From: Micrococcales bacterium
GTDB lineage: Bacteria > Actinomycetota > Actinomycetes > S36-B12 > UBA5976
NCBI GenBank assembly: GCA_024640585.1
Contig: JAHEEQ010000080.1
Span: forward strand, 1 to 9,091
Direction of reading: 5' to 3'
DNA length: 9,091 nt
Shown: positions 1 through 7,361 of the stretch, piece after piece
Layout: the number at the start of each line of letters is the position of its first letter
Position numbering within the stretch: the stretch's first letter is position 1
Notes under the pieces: generated by a model
The model's database searches: none
Told to the model about the DNA's origin: nothing
The model's input: the letters and a program-made list of their open reading frames with translations, nothing else
Translations under genes and position numbers: made by a program

Positions 1-2
1 TT

Positions 3-230
3 TTGACTTACATCTCCGAGGCCAATGTTCAGGCTGCAACTGATTTGAAAACTCGGGTTGATCGAGCGCTTAGACACTTAGGTGCAAATCCATACCTCTA
101 CAAACCGAGCGATCGAGTTGATAGAGCTCGCGAAATTGTGATCAGTCCAAACTACATTTTGATTTATCAAGTTACCAGCAAAATTGAAGTTTTGACGATT
201 GTGCATGCGAGGCAGAAGATACCCAAATGA
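3..230 (+). CDS. ParE/RelE-type toxin of a type II toxin-antitoxin system, 5'-truncated by window edge
   Basis: The 75 visible residues match the C-terminal three quarters of a ParE/RelE-superfamily toxin. There is an N-terminal helix beginning TYISEANVQAA, a second helix TRVDRALRHLGANP, then a basic beta-sheet part: REIVISPNYILIYQV, followed by IEVLTIVHARQKIP. The HARQ-P ending is a familiar ParE signature. Family members usually have about 15-20 more residues before this point, so the TTG at the window edge is almost certainly not the start and the gene begins outside. ParE toxins poison DNA gyrase and RelE toxins cleave mRNA on the ribosome; the target here cannot be told from sequence. 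The antitoxin normally lies directly upstream and would be outside the window. The stop overlaps the ATG of the next, apparently decayed, reading frame (ATGA at 227-230), suggesting a former operon. The superfamily call is firm; activity is unknown. Confidence 0.8.
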   Translation: MTYISEANVQAATDLKTRVDRALRHLGANPYLYKPSDRVDRAREIVISPNYILIYQVTSKIEVLTIVHARQKIPK

Positions 231-558
231 AAAAAGTTACAGGATTTGATCCAACAAACCCAGATCATGCTATCCCTGTCGCAGCATAGCAGTGCAAAAG
301 CAGCCCTCACAGGTTCTCCGTTATCACATTACAGAGCCATCTCATGTTGGCGGGCTACCAAAAGAAGTAGAGCTTCCTGGTTCATTGGCTTTTTTGATGA
401 GTTTAGGTGTTTGCTTAGGAGTCCAGCGCCTGCAGAGATAAACACTTGTGACAACTTCCAATCGGGTTGGTCTCATTGAAGACTTAGAAATATTATTAGT
501 TGCTAGTTTAAGGAATGCCAATGAGAATGACATTCAGGGTTTCATCTCAAAGCAATGA
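227..558 (+). pseudogene. Decayed gene of unknown function (one frameshift, one in-frame stop)
   Basis: An ATG at 227 overlaps the toxin stop and opens a 20-codon frame (MKKVTGFDPTNPDHAIPVAA) ending at 287-289. From about 274 another frame continues with protein-like sequence, including SHVGGLPKEVELPG (about 340-381) and SLAFLMSLGVCLGV. It stops at TAA 439-441, then resumes in the same frame as TLVTTSNRVGLIEDLEILL and ends NANENDIQGFISKQ at 556-558. Removing one frameshift near 274-291 (equivalent to one lost base) and the TAA would give a protein of about 110 residues. The pieces look like real protein, while the competing frames (246-479 plus, 342-533 minus) are low-complexity and Ser/Arg-rich. 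I do not recognise the family. The ATGA overlap suggests it was once translationally coupled to the toxin. It could instead be intact short ORFs, or sequence errors in a living gene. Confidence 0.42.
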
Positions 559-734
559 AGTAATTAACTATGACGTGGCGCATAAATTGCTGTCTTTGAA
601 CTGAATAAGCCAATTCATTTTTTTCAAAAGACACGTTGAGCTAAAGGTCATTGGAAAAACTCAGTGTCGAAAGACGAAAATTAAGGCAGATTTAAACAGC
701 ATTATTGTTCATCACAAGAATTTTTAGATGAAAA
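559..734. other. Intergenic stretch without a recognisable gene
   Basis: These 176 bases hold no open frame that reads like protein. An imperfect inverted repeat spans 591-633 (TGTCTTTGAA against TTCAAAAGACA, one bulge) and encloses a small TGAAT-N6-ATTCA stem followed by a T run at 618-624. On the plus strand this could act as a weak terminator for the toxin/decayed-gene unit, but the stem is short and AT-rich. I see no convincing -35/-10 pair for the downstream methyltransferase gene. Confidence 0.4.
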
Positions 735-1268
735 ATGAAATCAAAAACCATATCAGAACAATATTTGGGATTGCAAACTGATCTCCATAAGAATCCAAAT
801 TATGGGATGGCCTCGCTTTCTTTTGCACCGATAGTTGCAGATTTAATTAGACTCTCAAACTCTCAAACTGTTTCAGACTACGGTGCTGGTAAGCAGAGGC
901 TTCTAGAAGGTTTGCAGAAAGAGGGCCTTAGCAATCTGACTTATCTACCCTATGACCCTGTATTTCCAGAATATGGATCACCAAAACCTGCGGATTTAGT
1001 TTGCTGTATAGACGTACTCGAACACATAGAGCCAGAAATGCTAGATGCTGTACTGCGAGAACTTGCTGAAATTACTGTTAAGTTGGGATTCTTTTCTGTT
1101 CATATGGGCCCAGCAGAAGAAAAACTGGCAGATGGACGTAACGCACATTTAATTCAACAGCCAAGTTCTTGGTGGCTTAGAAGAATTTGCGAGCACTTTA
1201 ATGTGTTGCAACTCGAATCACACGGCGAGATGGGACGAGGATTTTGGATTATTGTAGAAAAAATTTAA
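735..1268 (+). CDS. Class I SAM-dependent methyltransferase (glycan-cluster type)
   Basis: A 177-residue, probably cytosolic protein with a compact Rossmann methyltransferase core. The SAM-binding motif I is SDYGAGKQRLL (residues 47-57), an acidic/aromatic YDP follows at 73-75, and motif IV/post-IV reads LVCCIDVLEHIEP (88-100). The C-terminal half carries ADGRNAHLIQQPSSWWLRRI (132-151), where the NAH...WW pattern recurs in small methyltransferases of polysaccharide and LPS clusters. The N-terminal QYLGLQTDLHKNPNYG is also usual for that group. No membrane segment or signal peptide is visible. The substrate is not determinable; sugar or lipid-glycan methylation is inferred from context. The ATG at 735 is chosen because the protein aligns with the family from there; its Shine-Dalgarno is poor, with only AAGAA well upstream. 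It is convergent with the minus-strand methyltransferase, their stops being 37 bases apart. Confidence 0.82.
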   Translation: MKSKTISEQYLGLQTDLHKNPNYGMASLSFAPIVADLIRLSNSQTVSDYGAGKQRLLEGLQKEGLSNLTYLPYDPVFPEYGSPKPADLVCCIDVLEHIEPEMLDAVLRELAEITVKLGFFSVHMGPAEEKLADGRNAHLIQQPSSWWLRRICEHFNVLQLESHGEMGRGFWIIVEKI

Positions 1269-1305
1269 TCCAACTTCAAAATCAAGATGCACTCGAGCGC
1301 AGTGT

Positions 1306-2052
1306 TTATTTGCTGGCTACTAAGGAAATACGCGGGCCATTTCGTTCTATCTTGTCAGATAGAACCTTAATAGAACTAAATCCGTTTTTCATCAAAAGTT
1401 CAAATATGTGACTTTTCAGTAGCCACTTGGATGTAGGTGCCATGCCTGAAAAAACATCGTCATAGCCAAGTTCTTTGTATTCATAGTATTTGTAGCATGT
1501 TGCATCTGTTTGTATAGCCATTTCATCCGTCGCGTAGTGGGTATCAAGAAGGACGGCAGTTTGGATCTTTGGAAGAAGCGTGTTGAGATGGGTAACTGGA
1601 TCAAACAAATGATAAAGAACGCCGACATGGTGTAAGACGTCAAATTCAGGTAATGAAATCGTTTGCTCTTCGTCATCTATGTCAAGAACATATGTTTTAG
1701 GGAAAACTCCGTATGCTGAGCAGCGCGTCAGTGTTTTTGTAACATTCTCGATTCGTGAATCTAAAGCCACAACAGTAGGTGTGAATGACAAAAGTCCGAT
1801 TGTATGAACGCCTTCAAAACAACCCACTTCAAGCACTGATTTGTTAGCTAGGCTGATAGCTTCATCCAGTTTGATGATTCGTAAATCAGGAATCTCTTGA
1901 CGTTCAGAACGCTTGCCTTCCCAGGCTTGCTGTCCAAGCTTACGACCAAGCGAATCTTCCGTGAAGCACTTCCATGGCAGCAGTCTGTTTAGAACGGCTA
2001 GATCTGTGTCCGATAAATGCTCAAAGGCCTGGTAGTTAAATTTGGATGTCAT
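1306..2052 (-). CDS. SAM-dependent methyltransferase, CmoB-like (DUF1698-type)
   Basis: A 248-residue soluble protein. Motif I is KSVLEVGCFEGVHTIGL (71-87), an acidic residue closes strand 2 in VVALDSR (94-100), and FDVLHHVGVLYHLFDPVTHL (137-156) contains the GVLYHL-DP pattern typical of CmoB-like methyltransferases. LLDTHY (168-173) is strand 5. CmoB itself carboxymethylates wobble uridine in tRNA and is longer, so this is more likely one of the related methyltransferases found in surface-glycan clusters. The N-terminal 60 residues (FNYQAFEHLSDTDLAVLNRL) are family-specific and I cannot assign them a role. The start lies 26 bases after the stop of the upstream GT-B-like gene on the same strand, so it is probably the last gene of that operon. 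No strong Shine-Dalgarno precedes it. The methyltransferase fold is sure; the substrate (sugar or lipid) is inferred only from neighbours. Confidence 0.83.
   Translation of the reverse strand: MTSKFNYQAFEHLSDTDLAVLNRLLPWKCFTEDSLGRKLGQQAWEGKRSERQEIPDLRIIKLDEAISLANKSVLEVGCFEGVHTIGLLSFTPTVVALDSRIENVTKTLTRCSAYGVFPKTYVLDIDDEEQTISLPEFDVLHHVGVLYHLFDPVTHLNTLLPKIQTAVLLDTHYATDEMAIQTDATCYKYYEYKELGYDDVFSGMAPTSKWLLKSHIFELLMKNGFSSIKVLSDKIERNGPRISLVASK
1344..1365. repeat. Perfect 9-bp hairpin inside the 3' end of the CmoB-like gene
   Basis: GTTCTATCT-TGTC-AGATAGAAC is a perfect inverted repeat about 40 bases before the stop of the minus-strand methyltransferase. It encodes LSDKIERN on that strand. No T tract follows on either strand, so it is not a standard terminator. 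It may reduce 3' decay or meet transcription from the convergent gene, or be chance. Confidence 0.55.
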
Positions 2053-2078
2053 ATCAAAATTAAAACATTAACAGATGA

Positions 2079-3125
2079 TTACTGGTATGGATTGAACTCA
2101 TGCCACATCTCAATTCGTGAATCAATTTCAGAAAAATCCTGCAAATTGAAAATTGAAAAATATCCAGCAAGATGTTCTCGTGCATTAGGACTCATAGCCC
2201 AAGTGTTCATCGAAGTATCTGGATGAGACAAGAGTTCATTCCCCCAAAAGAGGGTTTGTAAAGCCAACGAAGGGCTGAATGTGTAAGTTGTTTTGCAATA
2301 AATTGCCAGCAAAGTGCCAATGCCATTTGAATCTTTATTTTCAAGCAATTGAACATTTTTAATTTCACCAATTTCATTGCGTTCAAGCAAAGTTAAAGGG
2401 TGTTGTGGTTTTTCATTGCAGACAATCTTTCTGCTTGGGTTTGCAAACGCAAAAGCTCGCAAATAATCGAGCCGATTTTTATATGAAATTTCTGATTTGA
2501 CCGTCCAGTTTTCATAGGATGGAATCGGGAAATACACGACATCCCAATGGCCGACCTTATCTTTTCCAATCCCCAAGTTAGCCAGCCATTCTTCAGCCTT
2601 CCCATTTAGCTGAATAATGGCCTTTTGATTGATTGGTAAATTGAAAGTTGGATACTTTGAGAGAACACTTTTGTGGTGATATCCCCCGGGATCGAATTGG
2701 TGGTAAATGGGAAAGGGGTGTCGATTAAAAATGCCTAATTCGTAATGCAAGAAAAGCTTATTTGGCCAAATTTTTCTATAAATCGAGGTTGGTGCCGTGG
2801 AGATAACTACATCGGGCTCTGCTCCATTTTTATGAAGATCACTGATCGTTAAGGCCTCAATTTCACTTGAGGCTTGATTCACATAAAGCAAGGCATTGTT
2901 AAGGTCAGCTTGTTGCTTCAAACTATCAAATTTGGGTGATGCCATGAAATACTGAACATGAAGACCGGAAGATAGGAAGTCTGTTTTTATTTTCTGTGGG
3001 CCGTAGATGGTTACGTTGTGTCCAGCCTGAATTAAGGAGGCTGCAATTTTTTGGAACACAGGGACGCGATGCAGCCTTTGACCTTCAGTCAAAGATAACG
3101 GATCAAGGCACAAAAGAAAATTCAT
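2079..3125 (-). CDS. Putative GT-B-fold / capsule-synthesis-like glycosyltransferase
   Basis: A 348-residue protein without a signal peptide. The N-terminus (MNFLLCLDPLSLTEGQRLHR, then HNVTIYGPQ at 36-44) looks like the first beta-alpha unit of a GT-B transferase. The middle has PDVVISTAP (104-112) and LFLHYELGIFNRHPFPIYHQ (124-143). The C-terminal half resembles capsule-polysaccharide synthesis proteins of the GT-B type: KPQHPLTLLER (239-249), then VQLLENKDSNGIGTLLAIYC (258-277), TYTFSPSLALQTLFWGNELLS (280-300) and HPDTS. This order recalls the usual HP.../S-S-ALEA.../G-KPV nucleotide-sugar half, but the usual acidic residue of the EAL step is replaced by LALQ. It is therefore either a divergent transferase or a family I do not recognise. 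Its ATG overlaps the stop of the GT8-like gene (ATGA, 3122-3125), a sign of translational coupling. The donor sugar is unknown. Confidence 0.6.
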   Translation of the reverse strand: MNFLLCLDPLSLTEGQRLHRVPVFQKIAASLIQAGHNVTIYGPQKIKTDFLSSGLHVQYFMASPKFDSLKQQADLNNALLYVNQASSEIEALTISDLHKNGAEPDVVISTAPTSIYRKIWPNKLFLHYELGIFNRHPFPIYHQFDPGGYHHKSVLSKYPTFNLPINQKAIIQLNGKAEEWLANLGIGKDKVGHWDVVYFPIPSYENWTVKSEISYKNRLDYLRAFAFANPSRKIVCNEKPQHPLTLLERNEIGEIKNVQLLENKDSNGIGTLLAIYCKTTYTFSPSLALQTLFWGNELLSHPDTSMNTWAMSPNAREHLAGYFSIFNLQDFSEIDSRIEMWHEFNPYQ

Positions 3126-3823
3126 ACAGTAGGTAATGCATTGACTGGATGGTTGATTTGTGCCGAATAGGTTGTACGCCTCAGCTCCTCATGCCATTCA
3201 TTTGCCATCGGGGCCTCAGCATATTCATTAAAGCAAGGGGTGCCTAACGTCCAATGCAATAATCGCGCTTGATGGTTCGTTCCAAATTCGTCTGGTAGCC
3301 AATTCCATTCGATCGGTAGTTGACCAATTTCACTGTCTTGAAGCCATTTGAATCTGTGCAATGTAGGGCCATTTGATTGCCTAACGAACTCTGGTGTTAC
3401 GGATCGGTTAGAAGGGTGACCGCAATTCCAAAGTACCACGCTAGACCAATTTTTTCGAGGGTAGTTTGAGTTTGTTGCACCTAAATATTTTTGAGTTGCG
3501 TTACTGATGTAGTCGTGTTGAACGCACATTACAGCGAATCTGTCGTTGCGTAAGTTCCACAAATTTGCAATATCTTCTCGAAAAATCATGTCACCATCAA
3601 CAAAGAGCGCCCATCCCTTGTAACGCATAAGGTGCGGCAGCAAAAAACGGCTGTAGATAAATTGGTTGCTACCGTCTTGGTGTGACTCTTGGTAGTCTTT
3701 AAGGTGGTCAAGGACTAGAGGCGTTATTGCAACCGGCTGTGACGATGTGCCGATAATGCTTTGTACGCAAACATGATATGCAATACTTTCGCGGGTGTCA
3801 TAACCAATGAAAATGTTTATCAT
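3122..3823 (-). CDS. GT8-like glycosyltransferase
   Basis: A 233-residue cytosolic transferase with a GT-A fold. It opens NIFIGYDTRESIAYHVCVQS (3-22), as GT8-related enzymes do. SNQFIYSRFLLPHL (52-65) is followed by the metal-binding DxD in ALFVDGDMIF (72-81; D76 and D78). After RKNWSSVVLWNCGHP (123-137) comes LLHWTLGTPCF (188-198), which fits the C-terminal H-x-x-G-x-x-(K)P metal/phosphate motif of GT8 (H190, G194, P196). All expected catalytic elements look present, so it is probably an active retaining transferase using a UDP-sugar; the sugar and acceptor cannot be read. The start is supported by GAGGG at 3828-3832, four bases from ATG. It opens a tight run with the overlapping GT-B-like gene and the methyltransferase. 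196 bases separate it from the upstream 1113-residue transferase, with no clear terminator between. Confidence 0.85.
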   Translation of the reverse strand: MINIFIGYDTRESIAYHVCVQSIIGTSSQPVAITPLVLDHLKDYQESHQDGSNQFIYSRFLLPHLMRYKGWALFVDGDMIFREDIANLWNLRNDRFAVMCVQHDYISNATQKYLGATNSNYPRKNWSSVVLWNCGHPSNRSVTPEFVRQSNGPTLHRFKWLQDSEIGQLPIEWNWLPDEFGTNHQARLLHWTLGTPCFNEYAEAPMANEWHEELRRTTYSAQINHPVNALPTV

Positions 3824-4019
3824 TTAACCCTCACCAAATTTTTTCTCACTGAATTAGCTTCTTGTGAAGTCGTAAGTGCAACTGTCTAAAGCAGTAGCGG
3901 CTTAGTCAAGGAAGCAATATTTAAGCCAGAAAAAAACAAAAAAGTTATATGAAATGAATGCTTAAGTAAGTCTAAAGCGGCAACAAATTGCCATTAATTC
4001 TTTGAATGTGCAACTTAAT
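3824..4019. other. 196-base gap between two transferase genes, with short repeats
   Basis: AT-rich gap with no coding potential. It holds a 9-base direct repeat GTCTAAAGC at 3884-3892 and 3970-3978, an 8-base repeat GTGCAACT at 3876-3883 and 4008-4015, a small stem GGCAA-N4-TTGCC at 3979-3992, and an inverted repeat GGCTTA/TAAGCC at 3899-3904 and 3922-3927. None is followed on the minus strand by a T tract, so no rho-independent terminator is seen after the large transferase. A TTGACT on the minus strand (3902-3907) could be a -35 box, but no good -10 box follows at normal spacing. A promoter or a processing site is possible and unproven. Confidence 0.4.
3828..3832 (-). promoter_or_regulatory. 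Shine-Dalgarno for the GT8-like gene
   Basis: On the minus strand the sequence reads GAGGGTTAA directly before the ATG at 3823. Spacing is 4-5 bases, slightly short but usable. It supports this ATG over any internal start. Confidence 0.6.
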
Positions 4020-7000
4020 TTACCTTAACCAAGCTTTAGTCCATTTGTTAAGCGCATCGCTACTAAGCATCCAGTTATCCAGGACTTCGGCTTTGAGGGA
4101 ATGCCCGATTTTTGTAGATGTTTGTAGATCATCGATGTGCTGACGAATGGCATCAACCCAGTCTTTGTAGCGATTTTTTACAATTTGAACAGGTAGTCCG
4201 CTCTCTACATAAGCTCGTGTATCGCTACAAATTACAGGGTAACCGCATACGCCATACTCAAGGAGACGCAAATTACTTTTGCAATCATTAAATTGACTAT
4301 TCTCCAAAGGTGCTAAAGCCAAATCTAAATCTAAACTCGCTAGCTTTTGAGGATAGACATCAATGGATACGCCCACATGGAATTCCTTGACATAGGGTCT
4401 CAGTTGTTCGGGGCACATCCCTAAGAACACCCAGTCGACTTCATTGGACAGATTCTTGACCACGTCAAAAATCAATTCAAGATCACCTCTGTGCGAACTA
4501 CCGCCCGCCCAACCAACGCGTGGTTTTTTATGTTCAGTTTTATGAATCTCTAAATTTAGCCACCAATCTGTAGGTAACTTCAATTCCAGAATTTGGATAT
4601 TTGAATGCCAGTCGCTTACTGCTTCAGCTAAACCAGGAGTGGAGACTATCAACTTATCTGCCAAAGACACTCCACTTTTAATAATTCGTAATAAGTCACT
4701 AGGAAATTTTTTACGGTCAGGATTTTTCATAGGTAGTCTATGAATAAGATCATCTATCTCATATATTTTGTAAGAATTGGAATGAGATTTTGAATGCTTC
4801 ATGTACTCCAGCACCGAATGCTGAAAAGGCTTCTGAAAAATGATGGTGTCAGGCTGAATTCTTTCTAACTCGACCGGAAGCAATGGTCGGAAAGTGCAAA
4901 TTCCGTCCACCAAGCCTTCAGTTTCCATTGCTTTCAATGGTTGTATAAGTCTGTAATGACCGCAACCAAAATTGTCAGAAGGATGAATCAAAACAACAGG
5001 ATCTGGACGCCAAGTAATTGGCCTGAATGAAATTTCTGGATCTGGTTCTAAAGTGAATGACTTACCAATAAAGGTGAAATTTGGGTTGTATGACGAGTCT
5101 TTCGCAAATTTAGGCAACCATTTCGAGAGGAGGATTCTGGTTTCTTCAGACGGAGGATGAAGAAAGAAGTCGTCACTCTTTTCTAAAGAAAAATTAGAGT
5201 CTGAATGAGTCGTTGCAACGATTGAATGTGGAGTCCAAATGATTTTGAAGCCGTTTGAGCGCAACCGTAGACATAAGTCAATTTGAGAGAGTCGAGTGCT
5301 TGCAATCGATGAATCAAAGCCCTGCAGTTCCAAGAAGTATTGCTTGGAAAGAATCATGCAATTCGAAGCGATTGCATTGAATTGCTGGTCAACATTCGCA
5401 CGTTGCATGTAGCCAGGCGAATTCCAATGCTCGCCTTTAAAGGCGGTTCCGCTAATGCCGTGCAGTCCTAAAACGACTCCTGATTGTTCTACGATTAAAT
5501 CTGGATTGATGATTTTTGCGCCGACAACGCCAACTTCAACCCGGAGAGCATGATTAAGTAGGGCATCTAGCCATGTGGGTTCAATAAAACGGGTGGCGCA
5601 ATTTGAAAATAAGATATGTGTTCCGCGCGCAACATTAACTGCTTGATTTGACGCAGTCGCGAAATTTTCAAAGTTTTCAACCGTAACTAGACGAAAACGC
5701 ACAGGATCAATTTCTATTAAACCTTTGACCCACGCTGAAAATGTGCCAGTTGTTTTCGATGCTGCGACAATTAAAATTTCATAATGTTTATAACTCGTGA
5801 ATTCAAGTAAAGACTCAATGCAACCTTGAGTTTCCGATAAATTTTCATTTCTAATAACGATAGAAACTAAAGGCGAATCTGGACGACTGTAAACAGCCCG
5901 ATACAGCCTGGGCTTTATATTCTGTACATATGATTCATGACCATGTACTAATTGAATGTCTTCATTAATTGCCGCAAACTCTAGACTTTCATTTTCTGAG
6001 GCACTGGGTTCAGAAGTAGTTAGAAGTAGTTCTGCGATGTGAACAATTTTTTCTGGTACAGAATTTCGAGTCAATTTAAGAATGAAATCTAGTTCAAAAA
6101 AACTGCCAATATTTTCCTTAAATGGCCAATGCATTTGAATGGCATTGCTACTGAAAAACCAGTGATTGGACATAAACCAAGGAAAGCTCATCAGTAAATC
6201 CGAATCAAATTCGGGAAGCAGTGCGGCTTCTACATTACCAGAAGGCGCGCGAATTAATTTGTCTGTGTATGCTGCTAATAAATCGTTGTTGGAGGCTAGC
6301 TGGGACATGCAGATTAGAAGTCCGCTCCGTGTAAATTCGTCGCCTGCTTTAACGAAAAGCAACCAGTCAAAATTAGTAGCTGAGCAGTTATCAATAATCT
6401 CATAGAAGGTTTTTGCGTCTGTTGATGCTACAAGTACTTCAGTGCTTATGCAAATTAATCCTGATGCCGCATCTTTGAGTGATTCTGTAGTGCGATTCAA
6501 ATTGACAGTTAAATCAGAATCAGATGCCTTAATAACCACATGCAGCTTTATTGAATCGTTGAATTTCGAAAAAAATTGTGAAAATTTGTTGATTTGTGAT
6601 TCGGTGAGTGTGCGCTTGGACGCCCACCTGCTGGCATCGCTAAAGTTGAAACCTGCAACCGTCAGACCTTGATCAAACGCCAATAAAGGAAAATACCTTT
6701 CCAATGCATGAGCTAAAGTTCCCTCAATTTGCCCGCTTTCGATTTCAAAATCTGATTGCTTGACTTTAAGTTTTGCTAGTTCATGAAATACGGCGCCCCT
6801 TGCCCAAAACATAGTACCGGCAAAGAATTGCGCCGCATCTGGATATTGAGTTCGGCTTTCAGTAATACGGTTCCAGTGTCTAATTGAGTCGGGATGGTAA
6901 AAGGATTGCGCAATTGGTGTGAGGTATTGATCTGGGCCAGCAATGCCTACTTGGGGGTTGCTTGAAAAGAAGTCAAAAATTAGTTGAGTTCTGCCTGTTG

Positions 7001-7361
7001 GTAGTAAACCTTCTAATAGTTCATCTCTCCAATCGTCACCTTGCGTCCCTTTTTTGTGAGTTGATTTTTTACTGTGTACTTTTAAGACTAGGTCATATTC
7101 ATGCAGTGGCACTAAACGATTCAATTCAACCAAGGGCCCCACATCTCGCCCTTTATTTTCAAAACCGAAAATTTTTGCGCCTAGAAAGTCTTGGAGTACA
7201 AGACGTTTGACATCATTAACTTTAAAGTCTGGTGTCGTTATGAACAGGTCCGTTGTTGCAGGAAGTTGAGTAAGTCGCTCTTTAAACTGTGGCCATAAAT
7301 CTAGATGAAATAAGTGTAGGACTACAGCAATTGAGGGCAAATGTTTCTCAGTAACAGACAT
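4020..7361 (-). CDS. Multi-module glycosyltransferase: RgpF-like + two degenerate GT2-like + GT-B
   Basis: A 1113-residue soluble protein with four consecutive modules. (1) Residues about 10-260 match the rhamnan-synthesis RgpF-type domain: IAVVLHLFHLDLW, FENKGRDVGP (67-76), LVLKVHSKKS (91-100), AGTMFWARG (181-189). (2) Residues about 270-450 resemble a GT2 domain lacking a clear DxD: DWLLFVKAGDEF (332-343), PEFDSDLLMSFPWFMSNH (383-400), IVHIAELLL (439-447). (3) Residues about 497-720 form a second GT2 module (PLVSIVIRN, SYKHYEILIV, WLDALL, IDLCLRLR) in which the DxD region reads ILFSNCAT (583-590) and the ED before DLCLR reads SQI, so catalytic residues appear lost. (4) Residues about 785-1113 are a GT-B transferase: GCGHYRLIQPLK (799-810), YEIDDLIHRLP (867-877), VGWAGGSSHRGDL (949-961), CKSNLRLLEYGVCGYPVICSD (1027-1047). 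It lies downstream of fliC in the same direction, past a terminator. No strong Shine-Dalgarno precedes the ATG. Polymerising or linking a glycan is inferred. Confidence 0.85.
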   Translation of the reverse strand: MSVTEKHLPSIAVVLHLFHLDLWPQFKERLTQLPATTDLFITTPDFKVNDVKRLVLQDFLGAKIFGFENKGRDVGPLVELNRLVPLHEYDLVLKVHSKKSTHKKGTQGDDWRDELLEGLLPTGRTQLIFDFFSSNPQVGIAGPDQYLTPIAQSFYHPDSIRHWNRITESRTQYPDAAQFFAGTMFWARGAVFHELAKLKVKQSDFEIESGQIEGTLAHALERYFPLLAFDQGLTVAGFNFSDASRWASKRTLTESQINKFSQFFSKFNDSIKLHVVIKASDSDLTVNLNRTTESLKDAASGLICISTEVLVASTDAKTFYEIIDNCSATNFDWLLFVKAGDEFTRSGLLICMSQLASNNDLLAAYTDKLIRAPSGNVEAALLPEFDSDLLMSFPWFMSNHWFFSSNAIQMHWPFKENIGSFFELDFILKLTRNSVPEKIVHIAELLLTTSEPSASENESLEFAAINEDIQLVHGHESYVQNIKPRLYRAVYSRPDSPLVSIVIRNENLSETQGCIESLLEFTSYKHYEILIVAASKTTGTFSAWVKGLIEIDPVRFRLVTVENFENFATASNQAVNVARGTHILFSNCATRFIEPTWLDALLNHALRVEVGVVGAKIINPDLIVEQSGVVLGLHGISGTAFKGEHWNSPGYMQRANVDQQFNAIASNCMILSKQYFLELQGFDSSIASTRLSQIDLCLRLRSNGFKIIWTPHSIVATTHSDSNFSLEKSDDFFLHPPSEETRILLSKWLPKFAKDSSYNPNFTFIGKSFTLEPDPEISFRPITWRPDPVVLIHPSDNFGCGHYRLIQPLKAMETEGLVDGICTFRPLLPVELERIQPDTIIFQKPFQHSVLEYMKHSKSHSNSYKIYEIDDLIHRLPMKNPDRKKFPSDLLRIIKSGVSLADKLIVSTPGLAEAVSDWHSNIQILELKLPTDWWLNLEIHKTEHKKPRVGWAGGSSHRGDLELIFDVVKNLSNEVDWVFLGMCPEQLRPYVKEFHVGVSIDVYPQKLASLDLDLALAPLENSQFNDCKSNLRLLEYGVCGYPVICSDTRAYVESGLPVQIVKNRYKDWVDAIRQHIDDLQTSTKIGHSLKAEVLDNWMLSSDALNKWTKAWLR

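Noticed and set aside
246..479. 77-codon plus-strand frame
   Set aside because: Its translation is Ser/Arg/Cys-rich without domain pattern, while another frame through the same bases reads as natural protein fragments.
342..533. 63-codon minus-strand frame
   Set aside because: Antisense shadow of the decayed plus-strand gene; no motif and no ribosome site.
1269..1305. Bidirectional terminator between the convergent methyltransferases
   Set aside because: Only a 4-bp CACT/AGTG stem with no proper T tract on either strand; too weak to call.
2017..2226. 69-codon plus-strand frame over the junction of two minus-strand genes
   Set aside because: Antisense to coding sequence of two well-supported genes, with no recognisable domain.
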